Shown here: positions 1 through 5,158 of the stretch, piece by piece
How the letters are laid out: each line of letters starts with the position of its first letter
Numbering within the stretch: the first letter of the stretch is position 1
NCBI GenBank assembly: GCA_030705725.1
Contig: JAUZPW010000136.1
Coordinates: 1-5,158, forward strand
Length of the DNA stretch: 5,158 nt
From: Bacillota bacterium
Lineage (GTDB): Bacteria > Bacillota > Clostridia > Oscillospirales > Butyricicoccaceae
Direction: 5' to 3'
Position numbers and translations under genes: made by a program
Notes under the pieces: generated by a model
What the model was told of the DNA's origin: nothing
The model's input: only the letters and a program-made list of their open reading frames with translations
The model's database searches: none

Positions 1-386
1 ACGGAATGGTTGTAACAATGCGTCTTGAAATGCCGAACGGGCTTGTAAACGTCGATGGAGTCAACACCGTCAGCATCAAAATACATCTTAACGGTATTGA
101 AAAGAAAAGCTTTACGGTAACTAAATTTGATGTCACTGGACAAACAGAAAACGCACAATATATTTTTAATGTAAAAGCAAATTCTATCGATATAAAGCTG
201 CAGGGACATAATAGCGTATTAAATGCAATTACTCCCGATATGCTGACGGCCGTCGCCGACTTAAGGGGAGTTTCTCTGTCCGACGGAATAACCGTGCAGG
301 CACCCGTAAACATATCGATAAGGGATAACCCCGATGTCGGGCTTATCGGAGATTATACCGTTCCGGTGGAAGTGAAAAAACGTTGA
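1..386 (+). CDS. cdaR: YbbR-domain protein, CdaR-like regulator of the c-di-AMP synthase (3' end only)
   Basis: The reading frame is already open at the window edge (first full codon at position 3) and ends at TGA 384-386, so only the C-terminal ~127 residues are present. No signal peptide or membrane anchor is visible; in this family they lie at the missing N-terminus. Numbering from the Met codon at position 6, residues 2-35 resemble the end of one YbbR repeat. Residues about 55-105 form the core of the last repeat: an IDIKLQG strand, then VLNAITPDMLTAVADL, then VQAPVNISI. A final GDYTVPVEV strand closes the protein. CdaR proteins are membrane-anchored, face outward, and modulate the diadenylate cyclase CdaA, whose gene usually lies just upstream. 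The fragment alone shows a YbbR repeat; the CdaR role is inferred from the family. It is translationally linked to the next gene by a 4-nt overlap. The Met codons at 6 and 18 are internal and not real starts. Confidence 0.8.
   Translation, partial: GMVVTMRLEMPNGLVNVDGVNTVSIKIHLNGIEKKSFTVTKFDVTGQTENAQYIFNVKANSIDIKLQGHNSVLNAITPDMLTAVADLRGVSLSDGITVQAPVNISIRDNPDVGLIGDYTVPVEVKKR
365..385 (+). promoter_or_regulatory. Ribosome binding region and TTG start overlapping the upstream stop codon
   Basis: The next gene has no ATG near its conserved N-terminus. TTG at 383-385 shares bases with the TGA (384-386) of the YbbR gene, giving the TTGA arrangement typical of translational coupling. A purine-rich GGTGGAAGTG at 365-374 can serve as a loose Shine-Dalgarno, though its GG cores lie 12-13 nt from the TTG, which is longer than ideal. 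The start is supported because the protein then begins with the family's usual N-terminal strand (NIRLPLDS). Confidence 0.6.
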
Positions 387-1981
387 GCATTGTTGTTTCG
401 AATATAAGGCTCCCGCTTGACTCTTGGGCCGGGGATGCGTATGACGCGGCTATTGAGCGTTTATCGGTGCCGCGCGGCCTCGTCTCGTCAATATCGGTTT
501 ATAAGCGCTCTTTCGATGCGCGCCACGGCAAAATTTCCGTCATTTATTCCGTGCTGTTGGATATTCCGGGTGACCTTGAGGATAAAATCCTTTCTGATAA
601 GTCCGTTTTTTACGTCCGCAAAAAAGCCGAAAAACTTGAAATCAGCCCTAAAGGCAGTCACCCGCTTGAAAGCCCGCCTGTAATTATAGGTTTTGGGCCT
701 GCGGGTATGTTCGCGGGACTTATGCTTGCAAAACACGGATACCGTCCCGTAATTCTGGAAAAAGGACCGTCAATCGACGAGCGCGATAAACATGTTGCCG
801 GATTCTTCGGCGGAGGCTGTCTTGACCCGAAAGCAAACGTTCAGTTCGGCGAAGGCGGGGCGGGAACCTATTCAGACGGAAAGCTTACGACGCGCATTTC
901 GGACGAGAGATGCGAGCTTGTGTTAAACGAACTTGTCGCGCATGGCGCTCCCAAGGAAATACTGGTTAACGCGAAGCCGCATATAGGAACCGATCTTTTA
1001 AAAGACGTTATAAAATCAATACGCCGGGAAATACTTTCAGCAGGCGGTGAAATACGTTTTTCGACGGAGGCGACCGGTTTCAGAACAGACCGTTCTTCGG
1101 TTTCCGCCGTTATAACGGAAGAAGGAGCCATACCCTGCCGAATTCTGATACTTTCCGTCGGACACAGCGCCAGAGAAACCTTCCCGCAATTATTAAAGTC
1201 GGGCGTTTTTTTATCCTCGAAGCCTTTTGCGGTCGGAGTTCGCATCGAACACCCGCAGGAGCGTATTGACCGGGCTTTATACGGCGGGCATGCCGGGAAC
1301 AAAATCCTTCCCCCGGCGGAATACGCTTTGACCGCGCAGGTAAACGGAAGAGCCTGCTACAGTTTCTGCATGTGCCCCGGCGGTTCGGTAATAGCCGCTG
1401 CTAGCGAGCAGGGCGGCGTCGTTACAAACGGTATGAGCCTGCATCATAGAAACGGAAGAAACGCCAACAGCGCCGTCGTGGTGTCTGTTAATCCCGACGA
1501 TTTTGGATCGGTTGACCCTTTGTCGGGCGTTAATTTTCAAAGAAAGATCGAACAGGCGGCTTTTGCGGCAGGCGGCGGAAATTATGCCGCGCCCTGCGTA
1601 AGGGCGGGGGACTTTTTAGGCGCGGCTGCACGCGATAACGGATTCGAAATCTCGCCGACTTATCCCCGCGGGGTTAAATTTTGTGGAATAGATGATATTT
1701 TCCCCGATTTTGTGACTGAAACGATAAGACTATCGCTTTTGCAATTCGATAAAAAAATCAGCGGCTTTGCTTCTTCGGGCTCGTTTCTCACAGCTCCCGA
1801 AACCAGAACGTCTTCACCGGTCCGTATCGGCAGAAAAGCGAATACGCTGGAAAGCGTAACGGTTTCCGGCATTATTCCCTGCGGCGAGGGCGCCGGCTAC
1901 GCCGGCGGGATAATGAGCGCCGCGGTTGACGGAATAAAAGCCGCCGAACGCATAATGGAAGAATATAAGCCCTTAATTTAG
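383..1981 (+). CDS. COG2509-type FAD-dependent dehydrogenase (uncharacterised NAD(P)/FAD oxidoreductase)
   Basis: This is a complete cytosolic flavoprotein of 532 residues, the usual length of the COG2509 family. Residues 1-95 form the family's own N-terminal domain (NIRLPLDS; then KRSFDARHG near 41-49). A Rossmann dinucleotide-binding motif follows at 101-112 (GFGPAGMFAG), with the acidic ribose-binding residue E126 in ILEKG. Further family signatures are NVQFGEGGAGTYSDGKLTTR (152-171), AKPHIGTDLL (197-206), SVGHSARET (258-266), PFAVGVRIEHPQ (281-292), YSFCMCPGG (326-334), GGVVTNGMS (344-352), ETRTSSPVRI (473-482) and the FAD-closing GEGAGYAGGIMSAAVDG (501-517). All are intact, so it should bind FAD and be active. 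Substrate and electron partner are unknown for the family. It starts on TTG overlapping the YbbR stop and ends 8 nt before the RseC-like gene, so it is clearly in the same operon. Cys329 and Cys331 lie in the conserved FCMCPGG stretch. Confidence 0.93.
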   Translation: MSIVVSNIRLPLDSWAGDAYDAAIERLSVPRGLVSSISVYKRSFDARHGKISVIYSVLLDIPGDLEDKILSDKSVFYVRKKAEKLEISPKGSHPLESPPVIIGFGPAGMFAGLMLAKHGYRPVILEKGPSIDERDKHVAGFFGGGCLDPKANVQFGEGGAGTYSDGKLTTRISDERCELVLNELVAHGAPKEILVNAKPHIGTDLLKDVIKSIRREILSAGGEIRFSTEATGFRTDRSSVSAVITEEGAIPCRILILSVGHSARETFPQLLKSGVFLSSKPFAVGVRIEHPQERIDRALYGGHAGNKILPPAEYALTAQVNGRACYSFCMCPGGSVIAAASEQGGVVTNGMSLHHRNGRNANSAVVVSVNPDDFGSVDPLSGVNFQRKIEQAAFAAGGGNYAAPCVRAGDFLGAAARDNGFEISPTYPRGVKFCGIDDIFPDFVTETIRLSLLQFDKKISGFASSGSFLTAPETRTSSPVRIGRKANTLESVTVSGIIPCGEGAGYAGGIMSAAVDGIKAAERIMEEYKPLI

Positions 1982-1989
1982 GTGAACAC

Positions 1990-2397
1990 ATGGAACAAAT
2001 TGCCAAAATTACCGCAATATACGATAACAAAACCGCCGAAATAGAGGTGCGCAGGCAATCCTCATGCGGGCATGACTGCGGCAGCTGCCACGGCTGCGGC
2101 ACGCCCGAAATAATCCACGTCAGGGCGATAAACACGGTCAACGCCAGTAAAGGAGACACCGTGATGGTATCTTCGGACACCGGCAAAATTTTGAAGCTTG
2201 CGGCGGTTTCCTATCTTTCGCCGCTTCTGCTGTTCTTCCTTTCATATATTTTCCTTGGAAAGCTGACGGGCCTTCCGGGCGGCTTAAACGGCGCCATAGG
2301 CTTTTTTGCCGGAATCGCTGTCGTTTATTTCCTGAACCGCCGGCTTCAGAAATCTAAAGACGTTGTCTTTAAGATAAAAAGAATAGTAAAAGACTGA
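1990..2397 (+). CDS. rseC: RseC/MucC-like (SoxR-reducing system family) integral membrane protein
   Basis: The product has 135 residues. An N-terminal soluble part (1-66) carries a four-cysteine cluster with C26-x3-C30-x2-C33-x2-C36 spacing, followed by a beta-rich stretch with VNASKGDTVMVSSDTG. Two hydrophobic helices follow at about 70-89 and 97-115, then a short basic tail. This order is that of the RseC/MucC family. E. coli RseC works with the Rsx (Rnf-like) electron-transfer complex to reduce the Fe-S cluster of SoxR. Many Firmicutes lack SoxR, so here the likely role is a redox accessory of a membrane electron-transfer complex such as Rnf; that is inference. ATG 1990 is preceded by AGGTG (1980-1984) overlapping the stop of the flavoprotein gene, with 5 nt spacing. 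The close linkage to a flavoprotein fits a redox job. Confidence 0.82.
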   Translation: MEQIAKITAIYDNKTAEIEVRRQSSCGHDCGSCHGCGTPEIIHVRAINTVNASKGDTVMVSSDTGKILKLAAVSYLSPLLLFFLSYIFLGKLTGLPGGLNGAIGFFAGIAVVYFLNRRLQKSKDVVFKIKRIVKD

Positions 2398-2415
2398 CTG
2401 CATGGTGGACGTTTA

Positions 2416-3294
2416 ATGTTCGGTTATGTGCGCCCCTTGAAATCAAAGTTTACCGGGGATGAAGAAGCCCGGTTTAAGTGCGTGTACTGCGGACTTTGCT
2501 ACGCTTTGGGTAAACGGTACGGGAAACTCACGCGACTTATCCTGAATTACGACCTTGCTTTTATGGCGCTGCTTTTGGGCGCGTTCAAGGAGGATTCGGG
2601 CAATAACCACACAAGGTGCCCGGCGAAACCTTTTAAGGGCAGCGATTACCGCCCGCCAGACGAAACACTTTCGTTATGCGCCGATTTAAGCGTTATCCTG
2701 ACATATCATAAGCTTTTGGATGAAATTGAGGACGAATCTTTTGTAAAATCGCTATCCGCGCGTTTTCTGAAGCTCTGGATGCGCCCGAAATACCGTAAAG
2801 CCGCCGGGTACAGGCCGGACTTCGATAAAACCGTAAGACTGAGGCTCCTGGCTCTTTCAGAAATTGAAAAGGAAAAAAACGATTCGATAGACAAAGCCGC
2901 AGATACGTTTGCAGAAATTTTGTCCGCGGCGGCCTGCGAAACGGATTTTTCAGAAAAGAACTCCCGTATACTGACCCATTTTCTTTATCACCTCGGGCGT
3001 TGGATTTATCTTGTCGATGCCGTAAACGATTTAGAGGACGATATGAAGAAGAAGCGCTACAATCCGGTAGCCCTCCGCTATTCGCTTTCGGGCCGGGCGC
3101 TTTCGGGTGACGAGAGGCGGGAGCTTCTGTTTACGCTTGAAAATTCCCTGTCCAATATCGCCGGAGCGTTTGAGCTTCTGGAGCTGTCAAGAGACAGGGA
3201 CGTACTTTCGGATATTATATATTTCGGACTGAAAGCCGTTACACTGCAAATACTTACCGCACGAAAAGGAGCAAAAAATGGACGATCCCTATAA
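2416..3294 (+). CDS. DUF5685 family protein with two DxxxD-type acidic motifs
   Basis: The product has 292 residues, appears soluble and mostly helical, and has no signal peptide. The opening MFGYVRPLK and the cysteine motif at 22-28 (C22-x2-C25-x2-C28, in KCVYCGLCYALGKRYG) are what I remember as DUF5685 hallmarks; C68 in TRCPAKP could be a fourth ligand. A hydrophobic helix LNYDLAFMALLLGAF (43-57) follows. Two acidic motifs stand out: LLDEIEDE (100-107) and LVDAVNDLEDDMKKKRYNP (199-217). Their form and ~100-residue spacing recall the paired DxxxD motifs of squalene/phytoene synthases, whose length (about 270-300) is also similar; this is inference. No function is established that I know of. 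ATG 2416 has GGTGG at 2404-2408, 7 nt upstream, and no in-frame start lies between it and the stop at 2395-2397. The last 17 nt overlap the J-protein gene, implying coupled translation. Confidence 0.82.
   Translation: MFGYVRPLKSKFTGDEEARFKCVYCGLCYALGKRYGKLTRLILNYDLAFMALLLGAFKEDSGNNHTRCPAKPFKGSDYRPPDETLSLCADLSVILTYHKLLDEIEDESFVKSLSARFLKLWMRPKYRKAAGYRPDFDKTVRLRLLALSEIEKEKNDSIDKAADTFAEILSAAACETDFSEKNSRILTHFLYHLGRWIYLVDAVNDLEDDMKKKRYNPVALRYSLSGRALSGDERRELLFTLENSLSNIAGAFELLELSRDRDVLSDIIYFGLKAVTLQILTARKGAKNGRSL
3266..3280 (+). promoter_or_regulatory. Strong Shine-Dalgarno and ATG of the J-protein, inside the DUF5685 3' end
   Basis: AAGGAG at 3266-3271 sits 6 nt before ATG 3278-3280, the best ribosome binding site in the window. 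It lies within the coding sequence of the preceding DUF5685 gene, so it fixes the J-protein start and suggests that the two proteins are made together, with re-initiation or independent loading at a strong site. Confidence 0.8.
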
Positions 3295-3889
3295 GGTTCT
3301 GGGCGTGTCGAGAGACGCTACCGAAGAAGAAATAAAAAAAGCGTACCGGGAGCTTGCCAGAAAGTATCATCCGGATAACTATCACAACAATCCTCTCGCC
3401 GATCTCGCCGAAGAAAAAATGAAGGAGATCAATGAGGCGTATAATGCAATATCCGGAGGCGGCTCTGGCCCGGCGGGAAGCTCCGGCGGCTACGGAAGAA
3501 ATCAGCAGAGCTACCGTCAGGACGGCAGCTACGGTAATATATATTCCCAAATAAGGTCTTATATTTCAATGGGAAACATAGCCCAGGCCGAGGCGCTTCT
3601 GCGCTCCGTATCGGATCACGACGCCGAATGGGAGTTCCTTATGGGTACCGTGCTTTACAGAAAAGGTTGGTTTGACGAGGCGAAGCGCCATCTCGAAGCT
3701 GCATGCAGCATGAATCCGAACAACATGGAATACAGAAACGCGCTGAACAATATGCTTAGGATGAATGAAACTTACCGTACATACGGCGGGCCCGTCAGCG
3801 GAATGAACGGCTGTGACTGCTGCATGAACCTTTTATGCGCTGACTGCTGCTGTGAGATGATGGGCGGAGACCTTATAAGATGCTGCTAG
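3278..3889 (+). CDS. J-domain co-chaperone with TPR repeats and a cysteine-rich C-terminal tail
   Basis: The product has 203 residues. Residues 1-59 are a complete J-domain: DPYKVLGVSRDATEEEIKKA, helix II AYRELARKY, the catalytic HPD triad at 31-33, and helix III EEKMKEINEAYNAI. The domain should therefore stimulate DnaK ATPase activity. A Gly/Ser/Gln linker (60-84) leads to about two TPR-like helical repeats (about 86-160). The clearer one is at 116-150, with W118, G123, Y127, G130, F132, A135, A141 and P147 at consensus spacing. The tail (179-203) has nine cysteines at 179, 181, 182, 187, 190-192, 202 and 203, ending GGDLIRCC. It lacks the zinc-finger and C-terminal substrate domains of true DnaJ (about 370 residues), so it is a specialised class C J-protein and not the housekeeping chaperone. 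The tail probably binds metal or undergoes redox or lipid modification; this is inference. Overlap with DUF5685 suggests a shared client or partner. Confidence 0.9.
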   Translation: MDDPYKVLGVSRDATEEEIKKAYRELARKYHPDNYHNNPLADLAEEKMKEINEAYNAISGGGSGPAGSSGGYGRNQQSYRQDGSYGNIYSQIRSYISMGNIAQAEALLRSVSDHDAEWEFLMGTVLYRKGWFDEAKRHLEAACSMNPNNMEYRNALNNMLRMNETYRTYGGPVSGMNGCDCCMNLLCADCCCEMMGGDLIRCC

Positions 3890-3902
3890 GAGCCGGCATG
3901 AT

Positions 3903-4409
3903 ATGAATTTGAAAAAAACATCCGCGCTTACTTTAGGCTCTCTTTTTTGCGCGATTTCGGTGATCGATCTATATATTGCGGCGCTGCTTCCGACTGCGCG
4001 CCTGGCGCTTACCGCCGCCGCTGGGATTCCGATTGCCGCGCTGCTTATAATTCACGGTCCGGGCTGCGCGCTATTAAGTTTTGCTGCAACCGCCGCTTTA
4101 TCTCTTATGCTTCTGCCCGATAAAACGCCGGCTTTTCTTTACTCGTTTTTCTTAGGCTATTATCCTGTTTTGAAATTCTTTATAGAAAAAATCAGAAAGC
4201 TGCCCGCGGAATTGCTGCTTAAGATTCTTGCCTTCAGCTTAGCCCTCGCGATAAGCTTATACATTTCGACCGGCATCGCCGGTATCCCAAAAATTTTTAC
4301 CTTCGTCAGGCTTCCTGTTTTTTTTGCAGCCGCAAACGTTGTGTTTATTATTTATGATTTTGCGTTTACGCTTTTAATCGGCTGGTTTAAAAGCAGGGTC
4401 GTATGTTAA
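3903..4409 (+). CDS. Conserved multi-pass membrane protein of unknown function
   Basis: The product has 168 residues and is very hydrophobic, with about five or six predicted membrane helices near 9-29, 33-51, 53-71, 77-94, 103-122 and 138-161. A more polar basic loop (EKIRKLPAE, 95-103) lies in the middle. The segment LLPDKTPAFLYSFFLGYYPV (70-89) is the most motif-like part, and I recall similar wording in unnamed clostridial membrane proteins. The overall size and helix count are reminiscent of small substrate-binding (S) components of ECF transporters, but I see no diagnostic substrate motif, so no function is assigned. ATG 3903 is preceded by TAGGAG (3887-3892) overlapping the J-protein stop codon, with 10 nt spacing; an ATG at 3898 reaches a stop after two codons and cannot be the start. 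It is the last gene of the apparent operon. Confidence 0.75.
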   Translation: MNLKKTSALTLGSLFCAISVIDLYIAALLPTARLALTAAAGIPIAALLIIHGPGCALLSFAATAALSLMLLPDKTPAFLYSFFLGYYPVLKFFIEKIRKLPAELLLKILAFSLALAISLYISTGIAGIPKIFTFVRLPVFFAAANVVFIIYDFAFTLLIGWFKSRVVC

Positions 4410-4416
4410 TAATAAA

Positions 4417-4445
4417 TTGATTATAGCTTACAAAACTGATATAAT
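4417..4445 (+). promoter_or_regulatory. Vegetative (sigma-A type) promoter for yicC with extended -10
   Basis: A -35 element TTGATT (4417-4422, four of six consensus bases) is separated by exactly 17 nt from a perfect TATAAT (4440-4445). The TG at 4437-4438 makes an extended -10 (TGATATAAT). Transcription would start near 4452, giving a short leader of about 26 nt before the ATG at 4478. The surrounding 4410-4460 stretch is much more AT-rich than the coding DNA on either side, as expected for a promoter. No GC-rich terminator stem precedes it, so some read-through from the upstream operon is likely. Confidence 0.82.
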
Positions 4446-4477
4446 ATATTGATAATTAAATTCAGAGGTATTTGCCG

Positions 4478-5158
4478 ATGCTAAAAAGTATGACGGGTTT
4501 CGGACGCTCGGAACAGACGATCGACGGAAGGAAAATTGCGGTTGAGCTGAGAAGCGTCAACCACCGTTATTTGGATTTCAATATAAGGTGCCCCAGAGTT
4601 TACAGTTTTCTTGAGGAACCCGTTAAAAATACAATCCAATCTTCGGTCGCGAGAGGCAAGCTCGATGTTTTCATTTCTGTCGACGCTCCGCCGGAAGAAA
4701 ATGTAAAGATAAGCTTGAACAGAAACGTTCTTGAGAGCTATCTCAAGGCCTTTTACGCAATCCGCGACGAGTATTCGATTGCCGACGACATCACGGTTAC
4801 AAAAGTGGCCGGCTTTCCCGAAATTTTTGATATAACAAAAGAAGAAACCGATGCCCAGACACTCAAAAACGACGTACTCACGGTTTTGGAAGCCGCGCTT
4901 TCCGAATTTAACAAGATGCGCGAGACCGAAGGCGAAAAGCTTGTAAACGATGTCCTCGGGCGCGCCGGTTTTATTTCTGAACTTAACTCTTTTATTGAAG
5001 AACGTTCGCCCAAAACGGTCGAGGAATACCGCGCCAAAATGGAGCAGCGCATGACCGAGCTTTTATCTGGAGCAGGAATCGACCCGCAGAGGATTCTGGC
5101 CGAAGCCGCCTTATTTGCGGATAAAACCTCGGTTGCCGAAGAAACCGTTCGTCTTAAA
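4478..5158 (+). CDS. yicC: YicC/YloC family endoribonuclease (3' end cut by window)
   Basis: The frame opens at ATG 4478 and stays open for 227 codons to the window end; full family members are about 290 residues, so roughly 60 are missing. The N-terminus MLKSMTGFGRSE, the segment VELRSVNHRYLDFNIRCPR (22-40) and the ARGKLDVFISV stretch (58-68) are the signatures of the YicC N-terminal domain. The region FNKMRETEGEKLVNDVL (144-160), EEYRAKMEQRM (182-192) and AEAALFADKTSVAEETVRLK (208-227) match the C-terminal DUF1732 domain with its conserved acidic residues. E. coli YicC and B. subtilis YloC are single-strand endoribonucleases involved in RNA and sRNA turnover. AGAGGT at 4464-4469 lies 8 nt upstream of the ATG, and the gene has its own promoter. 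In Firmicutes it is usually followed by remA-like, gmk and rpoZ genes, which lie outside the window. Confidence 0.92.
   Translation, partial: MLKSMTGFGRSEQTIDGRKIAVELRSVNHRYLDFNIRCPRVYSFLEEPVKNTIQSSVARGKLDVFISVDAPPEENVKISLNRNVLESYLKAFYAIRDEYSIADDITVTKVAGFPEIFDITKEETDAQTLKNDVLTVLEAALSEFNKMRETEGEKLVNDVLGRAGFISELNSFIEERSPKTVEEYRAKMEQRMTELLSGAGIDPQRILAEAALFADKTSVAEETVRLK

Noticed and set aside
868..1302. Minus-strand open frame of 144 codons
   Set aside because: It lies wholly inside the flavoprotein gene, whose frame carries strong family motifs. Its translation shows no recognisable domain, so it is a shadow of GC-rich codon use.
1891..1907. Perfect hairpin CGCCGGC-TAC-GCCGGCG
   Set aside because: It encodes the conserved GAGYAGG glycine-rich FAD motif and has no following T-run, so it is a by-product of codon choice and not a terminator.
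1872..2186. Minus-strand open frame of 104 codons spanning the flavoprotein/RseC junction
   Set aside because: It overlaps two well supported + strand genes, and its product is low-complexity arginine-rich at the C-terminus.
2402..2416. Four-codon ORF (ATG GTG GAC GTT TAA) whose stop overlaps the DUF5685 ATG
   Set aside because: It has no ribosome binding site of its own; the GGTGG within it is better explained as the Shine-Dalgarno of the DUF5685 gene.
3898..3904. ATG at 3898 as start of the membrane protein
   Set aside because: It reads ATG ATA TGA and stops after two codons; the ATG at 3903 is in the long open frame.
4269..4283. Inverted repeat ACCGGC-ATC-GCCGGT
   Set aside because: It is inside the membrane protein coding region, with a short stem and no adjacent T-tract; it is not a convincing terminator.
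4753..5052. Minus-strand open frame of 99 codons
   Set aside because: It is antisense to yicC, whose + strand frame is unmistakable; the product is serine-rich with no motif.

Overview
The window looks like chromosomal DNA of an anaerobic, Gram-positive-type bacterium of the class Clostridia, probably Oscillospirales or a relative. Three things point there: a YbbR/CdaR gene, a DUF5685 gene placed next to a short J-domain protein with a cysteine-rich tail, and a Firmicutes-style YicC. Coding density is very high, everything is on the + strand, and base composition is moderate. I see no mobile elements, RNA genes, CRISPR or phage genes. The assignment rests on remembered family patterns and not on any search.

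Layout. Positions 1-386 hold the 3' end of a YbbR-domain (CdaR-like) gene. A TTG-started gene (383-1981) for a complete COG2509-type FAD-dependent dehydrogenase overlaps its stop codon by 4 nt. Eight nt later comes an RseC/MucC-like membrane protein (1990-2397), then a DUF5685 protein (2416-3294). That gene overlaps by 17 nt a J-domain/TPR protein with a nine-cysteine tail (3278-3889). An unnamed multi-pass membrane protein follows at 3903-4409. The spacings are -4, +8, +18, -17 and +13 nt and no terminator is visible, so these six genes look like one transcription unit whose promoter lies upstream of the window.

The only real intergenic gap is 68 nt (4410-4477). It carries a near-consensus vegetative promoter (TTGATT, 17 nt, TATAAT with an extended -10 TG) that drives a YicC/YloC-type endoribonuclease gene (4478 onward), which runs off the window end.

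How the genes may work together. CdaR modulates the c-di-AMP synthase CdaA at the membrane. The next four products (flavoprotein, RseC-like protein, DUF5685 protein, J-protein) each carry conspicuous cysteine clusters or redox cofactor sites. This suggests, as inference only, an uncharacterised redox or metal-related maturation function. The most interesting single observation is that the DUF5685 protein has two acidic DxxxD-type motifs, at residues 102-106 and 201-209, that resemble in wording, spacing and protein length the two catalytic motifs of squalene/phytoene-synthase-like head-to-head prenyl transferases.
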